Origin: Dryas octopetala
Lineage: Eukaryota > Streptophyta > Magnoliopsida > Rosales > Rosaceae
Direction of reading: 5' to 3'
Assembly (NCBI GenBank): GCA_963921425.1
Contig: OY992834.1
Location: 15,750,164-15,814,163 of the forward strand
Length of the DNA: 64,000 nucleotides
Position 1 is the first letter of the stretch. Each line of letters begins with the position of its first letter. The notes beneath the pieces were generated by a model. It ran no database searches. It was not told where the DNA came from and saw nothing but the letters and a program-made list of their open reading frames with translations. The position numbers and the translations under genes were made by a program. Below, piece after piece: positions 23,835 to 34,068 of this stretch.

Positions 23835-25030
23835 GTAAGCTAGTTAAATAAATAACTCAATGTTTGGACCTACCCAGAAATCAAGCAGTACCTAGGAATT
23901 GAGGCCCAGCCCAAAAGGGCAGGACAACAATTAGAAGGCCCAGAGATGGAACAAAGCATAGCAAAGGCCCAAGAAACTTTAGAAGAAATCTTAGACCAGT
24001 CTGAGTAGCCCAGCTATTTGTGAAAACGTCACTTTAGTATTTGGAAAAGCACTCTTGCTATTTGTTATTTCTTAGCTCATGGCTATTTAGTTTCATGTAT
24101 CACAGACAATGGTAGCTAGGCTAGCAAACTGACATCTAACGATGTTGATTGAACCACATATATATGGCCACTTCAAGTTCTTAGCCGGAATTTGGGGTCG
24201 GTCTTTATCAACAAATCTGGTAAAGGGCGAAATTCTTTCTTTAACAAGTGTTCAAATGCCTGGCTAGGGTTCAAAAGCATATTTATTTTATTTTATAACA
24301 CAGTTTTGACGACTCAACAATCACACATTTATGTGATTGTCATGCAATCACATTAACATTTATGAAGATTTAAGATTTAAAATGGTTTAGAGCCTATGCT
24401 TTAAAAAATTGTTAAAAGTCTTTAGACTATATATAAACACTAAATGAAATTCAAATATTAACAAGAAACAAGAAATTAAGTTGTGGTGGTAGCATCCACA
24501 ATTTTTGTGATTCTCATGCAATTATAGTTTGGTAAGATTAATATTGGATGAGTGAATTGGATTTCGAAAGTTGGACAAGGTTTTTGACGGTAAATGAATG
24601 CCTTTCATCCACTTAGTACCTAAACTAAAAATAAAATTTGTTACTATTGATAGTTGGTACCTAAAATGAAATTATATACAGTTTTAGTATTTAAAATGAG
24701 AAAAAAGTTAGATCCGATATTTTGGAATCCACGTAGGTAGGAAATTATATACTCTCAATTCACCTAAATTTTGTTAGGTAGTAAAAAAAATTAGTTCATA
24801 AGGAAAATTCCACGTAGCCCATTTTGGAATCCTACACCCGCACTTAAGTTTTCCATGTGGTAGGCTCTAAGGCATTACTTTAAAGACTTACAATCATCCC
24901 ACGTTTGAAAGCCCAAGATATTCTATTTAGCCATGTACAATGGTTCGCCTGGCTTAGCCCAACCCTAAGAAAGGAAGGCCTAGGCCTTACCCTACAATCT
25001 AAAATCAATGTACAATGGGTGGAAAAGTTC
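23835..25030. other. Intergenic repeat debris
   Basis: No gene. Purine-rich text with 'aggcccag' words near 23900-24010 could be a retroelement remnant. 'ggcctaggcctta' appears at 24978 and in a related form ('gacctaggccttac') near 23250. Confidence 0.4.
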
Positions 25031-25034
25031 AAAA

Positions 25035-25465
25035 TGATATATATATATATATATATATACAAAAATGTGATAGAACTAACAAGTTAGAGATAATACGGTG
25101 CTAACAATCTTTTGGACCCATTACACAATGTAATCTCATAATCCTAACCGTTTATATTTTAGGTCTTCATTCAAAGATCAACCTTGCAAAAAATCAACCA
25201 AATCAGAAATCATTTAGCTATTTGATTATCATTACAATCATTTCACGTTTTATTGAAAAACTTGTGTTCGTCCATTTACATGAGCACAATTAGCTTGCTA
25301 ATAGTTAACTAAACAATTTCTGATTTTGTTGATTTTTTGTAAAGATGATCTTTGAATGAGAATCTAAAAAATACATGATTTAGATCATGAGATTATATTA
25401 TGTAGTAGACTAAAAATGATGGTTAGTGTCGTATTATCTTACTAACTTTTCTATATATATATTAT
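25035..25465. mobile_element. Inverted-repeat element flanked by TA-repeats
   Basis: The left arm (TA-run, 'gataatacggtgctaac', 'taatctcat', 'cattcaaagatca', 'aaaaaatcaac', 'aaatcagaaat') and the right arm are reverse complements over ~170 bp, with about 80% agreement and a short spacer. No coding capacity. A related single arm starts near 25575. The TA-runs at both ends hide any target duplication. Confidence 0.7.
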
Positions 25466-26354
25466 AGAAAATTTTAGGCTCTTTTTGTTGAGGTATACCT
25501 CATCTCAAACATGATGAGGTATGGCTTGTGGGATCCACTCCGCATTGTACGGACATCTTCTCTCGAGAAAATCTCTCTCTATATATATATATACACAAAA
25601 ATACTCCAAAATTAACTGGTTAGCAAATTAATATGAAATTAACCACTTTTTGGGCCCACTAAATGATAATCTCAATGGTTTAAATTTTAAGCTCCACTTC
25701 AAAAATCATAAATATATATTATGCAGAGGAGTATTATTTTCCCCTTGTGGCATAGTACTTCTGAACATGTTCTAGTCCGACTTTAACATCATATGGTCTT
25801 TAGCCGACACCATACCGGTGTTTGCTCATATCACCCGATCGTTTAGTTGTGTAGGATCTTAGAAGCGGAAGATCAGCTTGGCCACTCTGAGTAGAGAGAA
25901 AGATAAACAAGATGAGCAAACATTACTTGAAGGCTTGCTCGGACACTCTTTGTTGGCCGAATAGAAATTGGCATTCTGAAAACACAGCTTGCCTATTTAG
26001 AAAGACATATCTTTTTTTGAAAATTAATTGGGGTAATAATGATCGTTAATTTAACCTTTTTAATCTCTCTAGTTACATGTCCTTTTGTAACTGGTCTAGT
26101 TAATAACCTCTTTAACCTTTTTGACTTTTGAAAGACAAAACATACAATGTGCATGGCCTACATCCGCAAGTCACGGGGACCAAAGTTCATCTTTTAAGCC
26201 TTTCTCCACATGAATAGTGAAAGAGAAAGAACCATGCAATTAATGGCAATGAGTAGAAGAACAATATTGCATGCATATGGTCCACCCCACCGCATGTCAT
26301 GGCTTGATGCTTGACTTCTCATCATAAGGCCCTTACAGATAGAAGCTTACAAAA
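25466..26354. other. Upstream region of the TBL gene
   Basis: No gene seen. The last few hundred bases should hold the TBL promoter. No clear TATA box was identified. Confidence 0.4.
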
Positions 26355-26393
26355 ATGCTTCTTCATTGGGACCCTTCACTACTCCAAGCTTGA
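26355..26393 (+). CDS. Short upstream ORF overlapping the TBL start
   Basis: ATG at 26355 opens a 12-codon frame (MLLHWDPSLLQA) whose TGA (26391-26393) shares its A with the next ATG, forming TGATG. If the transcript starts upstream, this could reduce or couple translation of TBL. It is short and could be chance. Confidence 0.35.
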   Translation: MLLHWDPSLLQA

Positions 26394-28349
26394 TGATCCC
26401 TTTGGCTAATTCAATGAGTAAAACAAAGCATCAACTCTTCTTCTTCTTCTTCTTCAGCATCTTCCTTATCTTCCTATGCTTTTTTCCTGGCGAGTCATCT
26501 CAGTTTGAGCTAGAGGATGATTCATGGCTTAATGACGAAGATGATGAAGTTGACATGGTTCAGGGCCACCAAAATTCTAGGAGGAGATGTGAACTTTCGA
26601 CCGGAAAGTGGGTTTACGATCAATCCTATCCTCTCTATGACTCGAGTTGTCCATACCTTAGCACTGCAGTGACTTGTCAAAGAAATGGAAGGCCGGATTC
26701 CAACTACGAAAAGTGGCGTTGGCAACCAAAGGACTGCTCCATGCCTAGGTACTCTATAACTTAAATTATAAGACATTCTAGCTGTGAATGTGATGTGTAA
26801 GTTTGTGAAATTAATGTTATGGAAGTACCTTATAAGATTAGCATTTTTATCTGCTTCTTTTGGCCTTTGATTAGCACTTTTAACTGTTTCTTGGAGCTAT
26901 GTGCATTTCATGTATTTATATAATACTCAAGAGATTTGGGAATTTAGAGTTGGAGCATGGCATAACAATTCCTGAATTTTTCTACTAGAAAATGTAATAT
27001 GCATTAAAAATTAGAAATTGGGTTTTGGTGGTTATATTTTTCTTGTTTTGGATACACAGGTTTGATGCGTTGAAATTTCTTGGAAAAATGAGAAAGAAAA
27101 GAATAATGCTGGTGGGTGATTCTATAATGAGGAATCAATGGGAATCTCTAGTCTGCTTAGTACAAGGAGTTGTTCCAACTGGTCGAAAGAGCGTGACCTA
27201 CAATGGTCCTTCTATGGCATTCCATGCGATGGTACCATTTAACTTATTCATTAGTTATTTATTTTTTGAAAAATTAAGGCAAAGCCTCAAGATTTGATCC
27301 ATGTTCTTACAAGGACATAATTAATAAATGCTCACATACAGGATTTTGAGACATCAATTGAGTTTTCATGGGCTCCACTCCTGGTAGAATTGAACAAAGA
27401 ACCTGAAAACAAGAGAATTTTACATTTGGACTTGATAGAAGAGAATGCAAAGTATTGGAGAGGAGTTGATATTCTTGTGTTTGATTCAGCTCACTGGTGG
27501 ACTCACTCTGACAAAACGAGTTCGTAAGAAAAACTCACATTGATCTTTGCTTGTTTCCTTTGTTTTCATTCTGTTTTTTTTTTTTTTTCTTGGTATAAAA
27601 AATTTTCCAAGGAATGAAGAAGAAACAAAAGAGAAAAAAATAAAAATTGGACTAGTCACTATCTGGTTCCTATTTCCTTTTCTCCATTTTGTAGGCTACC
27701 ATATAGTAAGTGTATTTTGTCAAACTGTTGCTCAAGAGGTTGTATTGTGGAGGACCCTTATGAAGTTGTGATCCTAATTGAACTGTCCTAACTTCTTTCA
27801 GGTGGGATTATTACATGGAGGGACACACTCTCTATAGAAATATGAATCCAATGATTGCATACCAAAAAGGACTCACTACATGGGCTAAATGGGTTGATTT
27901 AAACCTCAATCCTCATAAAACCCGAGTAATTTTCCGAAGCATGTCACCTAGGCATAACAGGTATTGTGAAATCTCTAATGCAAGTATGCAATTATAATTC
28001 TGATCAGTTTTCTATGCTTCAATGTGTTTCTTTTTTTTTTTTGTTGGGCAGACAAAATGGTTGGAGATGCTATAATCAGAAGCAGCCTCTAGCTTATTTC
28101 AGTCACCAACATGTTCCTGAGCCATTGATAATACTGCAAGGGGTATTGAGAAAGATGAGATTTCCGGTATATCTTCAGGATATAACTACAATGTCAGCTT
28201 TTCGAAGAGACGGGCACCCTTCTGTGTACAGAAGGGCCATGGGACAGGAAGAGAGGCAGCACCCAAGGGACTTTTCCTCTGACTGCAGCCATTGGTGCCT
28301 ACCTGGGGTGCCTGATAGTTGGAATGAGATGTTGAGTGCCTTGCTCTGA
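26393..28349 (+). CDS. Trichome birefringence-like (TBL/PMR5-family) O-acetyltransferase-like protein
   Basis: Five exons, 26393-26748, 27060-27231, 27342-27523, 27802-27960 and 28052-28349, give 388 residues. TBL proteins are Golgi type II membrane proteins; tested members O-acetylate wall polysaccharides. Seen: a hydrophobic anchor (FFFFFFSIFLIFLCFF) after a short tail, an acidic stem, a PMR5N-type region starting CELSTGKWV and including YPLYDSSCP, then the PC-esterase domain with G-D-S140 (GDSIMRNQWESL) and D367-x-x-H370 (DCSHWCLPG). Both signature motifs are intact. Start: frames upstream open only with TTG, so the first ATG is 26393; a second ATG at 26414 (MSKTKHQ) is equally plausible and would remove 7 residues. 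The sequence feels closest to the TBL44/TBL45 (PMR5) side of the family, but I do not assign a member. Part of intron 3/exon 4 has a recent copy at 23561. Confidence 0.93.
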
Positions 28350-29659
28350 GTATGAAAGTTGTGTACGAAAAATTAGGTGAAGTGGTTAGAATAACTCTTT
28401 TCTGCCATATTAAAGTTTGTCTCTTGTTGTTAGTGTGTGTAATGATAAGTCATGATGCTGTGTATCTACAACAATGTGAGATGGTGACATTGTCTTTGGT
28501 AGCATAGTCTCAATGCACAACTCATCTATGTGTCTCATTTTGCAGTCTTTGCTATATAAATTACTTATCAGAGAACATGCCTAAGTTTTCTTTAGCTTCA
28601 GCATTCAGAATATGAAAGTTGAAGAACCACACTTTTCAAAAGGCAAGAGATGTGATCTTCACTTTTTTAGCCATGACCTTTGTGATAATGATGTCTGCAG
28701 ATAATAATTGGTCCTTCTTTCCACTGTTTTCACAGTAAGAAATAATCTCTGGTGGTGCAGAACATTAACTACTAAGTACAGTAACAGGAAATACACTGAA
28801 ATTTGTTTATCAGTGGAAATTTTACAACCTAGAAGAACTTTGGCCTAGCTTTTGTAACCATAGTACTACTAATAATTTTTCGAACTGAAGTGAAAAATCC
28901 ATTTCACTTGTGTGCAATTTAAGTGATGATGGTTGCCCAACTCCCAGGTCTGGGAATTGGGTAAATCTCAAAACCATGATAAACCTCAAGAACAGACAAA
29001 CTTTTTTATTACCTTTTTCCTTATTTCTTTTTAAATCAGTGACATTTGGCAGAGGGGTTTTGAATTTGGAACCTCCTCTCTAGAGCAGTGGTGAGGGTAC
29101 TACCATTTGAGCCATGCTCTGACCACTTACTGAATCCCAATCTTATGATCAGTTTGTTTAAATTTTCATCAAGTATTTGAAATCAAAATGAACCTTTTCT
29201 TTTGCCTTTTGATTCTTTGGCCTGAAACCTTTTCTTTGTCTGAATGAATGAAAAAAGCCTAAAGCCTAAAAAGTTCCTAACAGCAAGTAATACCAAAAAC
29301 TCATTGGAAGACTTTGTTCATTTTTCGTTCCCCCCTCTGTTGGGTGGCAAATAAAAAGTTATAAAACCAATATCCCAAGGATTTGGCATGTAGAGGCAAT
29401 TCTGCATACAATAAAGAAAAGTGAAAGCAGAGAAAACTTTCAATTGTACTCTCCCCACCCTCTCCATACCAGTAAAATATTTCCTATCGATTACGATACA
29501 TGCTGCAGTTTAATGACTCAGATTATATTTCCTGTAAATAAACATTATTCAGGTTCATATATTTCAGCAATCTAATCTGCTCATAAAATATGCTGCAGAC
29601 TCATACATACAAAAAATAATAATAGTAATAATAAAAGAACGTGCACTCATCTAGCTCAA
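28350..29659. other. TBL 3' flank and intergenic gap
   Basis: The convergent 3' ends of TBL (+) and the germin-like gene (-) meet here. Apart from the SINE-like piece listed separately, nothing is recognised. Confidence 0.45.
29028..29125 (-). mobile_element. SINE-like remnant
   Basis: The order is 'tttttaaatcagtgacattt', 'ggcagaggggttttgaatttg', 'gaacctcctctc', 'taccatttgagccatgctctg'. It shares the opening T-run-AATCAGT-ACA-TTTGG-GAGGGATTT pattern with 63573-63665. The GGGATTTGAACC-like core resembles an antisense tRNA-type box B, suggesting a tRNA-derived SINE in minus orientation. Confidence 0.5.
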
Positions 29660-30307
29660 TTATTGGGGACCAAACCTCCTCTTCAACTTGGAAATCTCCT
29701 TCTCACTCAATCCAAAAGCCTTCTCCAAGAGCTCATCTTTAATCCCAGATCCAAAAATTGCAGTGGGAATTCTCATTGATCCAGGATTTTGGCTGTCAAA
29801 GCTCCCCAAAATAGTTGCTGTAGTGTCACCAACATTCATCTGGAAATGCACTAGACCCCTTGGAAACACCATGACCTCACCCCTCTCAATCACTTTAGCA
29901 AAAATCCTGTTGTTCGTATCAATGAAACCCGAATAAATCCTTCCTTTAAGCACAAATGCTATCTCAGTGGCCCTTGGATGGAAATGTGGCACATTTACGC
30001 CGCCAATTTCAAAATCAGCTCGGACAAAAGACATGCCAAGTGTGTTCAGTCCTGGAAACACATTTGAGTTCACTGAAATGCCAGCAAGCCCTGTTTTGCC
30101 AAATTTTCCGGGAACTTTGATGCCCGAATACACGAAATCTTCGACTGTTGCAAGGGATGAGTTCTTGCATTGGATGGCATTGCCTGCAGATTCTGTGTTG
30201 GCTATGCAGAAGTCTTGGACTGGATCCGGATCAGAAGCCAAGGTGACATAGCTTTTGAGGAGGATGACAAAAAGAACTACCAATTTGAAGAACATTGTTT
30301 TGCACAT
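29660..30307 (-). CDS. Germin-like protein
   Basis: An intronless gene for a 215-residue secreted cupin. Germin-like proteins are apoplastic, Mn-binding oligomers; some are superoxide dismutases or oxalate oxidases, and the activity here cannot be told. Seen: a signal peptide (FFKLVVLFVILLKSYVTLAS), the N-terminal Cys pair C34 and C47, a glycosylation site at N49, germin box 1 with metal ligands H108, H110 and E115 (PHFHPRATE), and box 2 with H154 (FPRGLVHFQMNVG). All four ligands are present. The frame is open two codons further upstream, but only with TTG; the first ATG is 30305-30307 (a second, M5, would also leave a signal peptide). The tail (SKLKRRFGPQ) is typical. The gene stands alone, tail to tail with TBL. 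Confidence 0.96.
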   Translation of the reverse strand: MCKTMFFKLVVLFVILLKSYVTLASDPDPVQDFCIANTESAGNAIQCKNSSLATVEDFVYSGIKVPGKFGKTGLAGISVNSNVFPGLNTLGMSFVRADFEIGGVNVPHFHPRATEIAFVLKGRIYSGFIDTNNRIFAKVIERGEVMVFPRGLVHFQMNVGDTTATILGSFDSQNPGSMRIPTAIFGSGIKDELLEKAFGLSEKEISKLKRRFGPQ

Positions 30308-31660
30308 TCTCAAAGAATTGGATGCAAGAAAATTAGACTACAATGTCTACAGTGCAACTTACAACACATAAAAACAAGATCAACCAAAATGCAATGGACC
30401 TATTCAAAGTTCAATGTTTCAAACGTAACCACTCTGATCTTAATTGTGTCATCAAGCAATAATACTTAAAGGCTATTAGTAGATAAGAAAACAAACATTC
30501 TTGTTAAAATAGTAGAGGGTACTGCTCTTTACAGTTTACAGTATACTTTGCTTGGGAACAAAGCCAAAGAGGATTAGTTAGCCTAGGAAATGACTGCCTC
30601 CACCAGCATGTGGTTTGCTTTCAGTCTTTTGGCTGCTTCTGGTGGAGTATTGGCTATAGTGGGACTGTGGGCCTGAGCTGTCCTTGTGGTTCTCATTATT
30701 GCTAAAGCTTAGGCTGTAGTTCTTTGACATATAGAAAGCAAATCATTCCCTCAACTAAGCACAAGTAGCTCCCTAGTTATACCACCCTCAGCATCCTAAA
30801 AAAGAAAGAAGGAACAACTCCCTGACTTTACAGAATTTCTTCCTTTGTGTATTGATGATTGACTCTTACAAACTTAAACAACATGCATCATTATTGTCTT
30901 CAAAGCATTTTCACTTTCTTGGCCTAGAAGGGAAAAAGTATCATCACTTTTTAGGTGTCATAGGTGGACCATATGTTGGTTTGGAACATAATTAGCGGCT
31001 AATTGTGTTCTTTAATTTTGGGAAAATTAAAAGTGTTTTTGGGTTTAGTCTTTACGTTAACGTTTAAATGTATGATTTAAAATTTAACTTATAGGAGATC
31101 TATGAATGTATGATTTAAAATTTAGAATTTTTTTAGTAGGATATATTGGTATAATTGCAGTCTGGCAATATTGGAACTGTCCGTGGACTTAATAGTTTCA
31201 AAAAACCACATGGTGCAAGTTACTGTATAAGAGAAGTATCTATCAAGTGTCTGGTTAAAACTTGAAAGCTACTATTCAATTTTCAGCTTGTGGTTTGTGT
31301 TTTGTTGTTCTTTGCTGATTGTTTGTTGCCTTCGGGGTGAGTTTGTCCTTTGTTTCTTTCTGGTCTTTAAGCTTGCTGCTTTGTTTTTCCTTTGCAGAGT
31401 TATCTGCTTGGTCTTGTATGGTTTTACCCACAAAAAAACACACCTTGCAAATTCATTCTAATTATTTAAAGTTCACTACTGATTTTTCAGGTATAAATCA
31501 TGGGAATCACTGGATGCTCATCCAGTGAAAATCCCATGCTGCAGGAACATGAACTCAAAATCTTGGCAACAAGTCACTTTGAGCTCATGACTGATTTGGT
31601 ACAAGAACCATTACATTGGATTTACAACCAAAAGCAGTTCAGTTCAGCTCCTTCCAGGTA
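30308..31660. other. Germin-like promoter region and gap before the ACT-domain gene
   Basis: It contains the upstream region of the germin-like gene and the 3' flank of the ACT-domain gene. A direct repeat of 'atgtatgatttaaaattta' occurs near 31068 and 31106. No gene seen. Confidence 0.4.
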
Positions 31661-34023
31661 TTAGTAACTATCTATATCTGTTTCTGGCCTCCGAATGTAG
31701 TAACGCAGACAGTTCACCAACACCTGCAAGTTCAAAGAAATTGTTAAGAGGGATATTGCAAAAGGTTCTTACAATACATAAACCTAATTTTATAGGGGAA
31801 TACTTAGGACCACCCCAGTGCGGACCTCCATGTCCACCCCAATTGATATGAACCAATTATATCTTTGCACATGTATTTTAATTAAGAAAAAAAAAACTGA
31901 CCAATCAATTAAGAGTTCATATTTCTTCACCACCCTTAACCCATGTGAAATTAACCATGGGTTAACCCTTTTGCTTTTAATACATTTATTAAAATTTTCT
32001 TAATTTTTTTAGTTAAAGCACTCTAACCCATAAAATTTTCAAAGCTTGCTTACTTTTCCAGTTTCCTCTGCCTCTATTGACTCCATGCCTCATCTTCCCA
32101 ATTCCTACCCGCTCCCCACCAGCTGAATTTCTACCCGAGGTTCACCAGTTTTCAGCTGCAAGAGCTACAACTTCAAGCTCTTATCTACACATACATGGAA
32201 GCTGGGCTTCATGTACTAAATCATCTTCTCCCTATTTGGAAAAGTGTTGCTAGCTCTCTTGACAATACTAGGTGTAAGTAATCTCATTTTGTTTTCAATT
32301 ATTCAAATGCTATATCTCTGTTAGTTGCGACATCTGAGATTTGATTTGGGTTTCTAAGCAACAGGTTTCAGATGTAGCCCCTTATACTTGGACTCAAGAA
32401 GAAGCATGGATCCACAGCCATGGAGATGTAAGACAGGTAGGAAGAAATTGAAGGCGCAGCAAAAGAAGCTCTAATGGATTAGAAGTACTGTGAGAGGCAC
32501 ATTAAGAGGATGACACCGTTCAAGAAAGACTGTGGAAGCTTCTGAAGTTAAACCAGATCTTAAGAGCCTGCTATAATGGCTTTAACTTCGATAGATTTTG
32601 GATAAAAACTGGGAAGGAACAACTGAAAGGGGCCATAGATTTGGAGAAGTTCTTGAAAATGATTGTAAAGCCTCCAGTGAGAAATCCGGCCAGTGGGGGA
32701 GGAGGTGGGAACTGGGAAGATGAGGGACAGAGTCAATAGCAGCAGAGGGAAAGTAAACAGGCTTTGAGAATTTTATGGCTCGAGTGCTTTAATTAAAAAT
32801 TAACAAATTTAATAAATGTATTAAATGCAATAGACCCATGGTTAATTTCACCTGGCTTAAGGGTGATAATATATGAACTCTTAATTGATTGGTGAGTTTT
32901 TTAAAAAAGGACAGGTGTAATGATAATAATTAATCCATGTCAATTGGGGTGGACATAGAGGTGCACAATGGGTGGACCTAAGTATTCCCCTTTTATATAA
33001 ACCTAAAATATGAAAGTAAACAACTGCTCCAGCCTAAAACTATTGTTATCTAGTGGTCAAGCACTTTGGATTGACGGTTCAGAACCAAAACAATTACCTG
33101 CGACAAGGAACTGTTTAACGCTGCCCCTCTGTAGCTGACGTGAAATTTATCTTTAGCAACCAACCCCTACAAGAGGAGAGAAGAGAAGTTATTAAGTTAA
33201 TCATAGAAAAAATAAAGGGGTAAATGAGAGAGAGAGAGAGCAATTGGGGCAGGGCATACTTCTGTATCAATCTCAGCTGATTCAACATCAATATTAATAT
33301 CAGCAATGATTTTGATGATCTCTACTAGCAATCCAGGTCGATCTGCTGTCTCTATATAAAGCAAGCTGGTGATTTGGGGAATATAATGCACAATTAGATG
33401 GTATATCAAGCAGCCAGCTCAATAAACCAGTGTGAACAAAGCTGTGAGATCATATTATTCTTTCCCCAATTTAATGTAATGTGAAAGTAGAATGTGGGAA
33501 CTGAAATACTCAAATAACTAATAATATTGTAATGCTGAATGCCATTTTCAATCATATGTTGCAAACCTCCTCTTAGGTCCATCTTCCTTCACATGTATAT
33601 GAGTTGCAATATCAACATCAAGCTGCAATCAACAATATCACAAACAAGTTTTGTTACAACTAAGCACATACAACAACTATGTATAAACTAAAAGCACTTC
33701 AACATTTAAATTATATTTTAAATACTTCCCGTCAACTTCAAAATTAAATACTTCCCGTCAACTTCATATATAACAAATACATTAAGGGAATATGTATGAC
33801 ACACAGAAAGTAAGGACACAATTTCATAGAAAATCTGGTCAACAGTTGTAAAAGTTTCAAATATTCTAATGAAAGTACCGTACACTCTTCTAAAAAATAA
33901 AGTTGCCTATTATAATTGAGAAAAAGGCAAATACTGTAGATTAAAAAAATAATATGAGAAATAAATAGAACACACAAAAACTATGTGTCCTGTTCTCATT
34001 ATCTTTAAGAAAAATGGACATTC

Positions 34024-34068
<45 letters not shown>

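Larger units (their letters stand above)
31795..32990. mobile_element. Pack-MULE-like element in an ACT-domain gene intron
   Basis: Terminal inverted repeats of about 240-255 bp (31795 to ~32050 and ~32753 to 32990) begin ggggaatacttagg and match at roughly 80%. The direct repeat TTTTATA sits exactly at 31788-31794 and 32991-32997. The ~700 bp core has no transposase; it holds a broken piece of a GRF transcription factor gene and a second open segment of unknown origin. Long TIRs plus captured host gene DNA are the hallmarks of a Pack-MULE. The 7-bp duplication is a little short for Mutator elements, so the superfamily is inferred. Confidence 0.85.

Noticed and set aside
26366-26392. Longer TBL N-terminus
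   Set aside because: The frame begins with TTG; no ATG before 26393 in this frame.
30308-30313. Two-codon longer start for the germin-like protein
   Set aside because: The extra start would be TTG; the first ATG (30307) gives a normal signal peptide.
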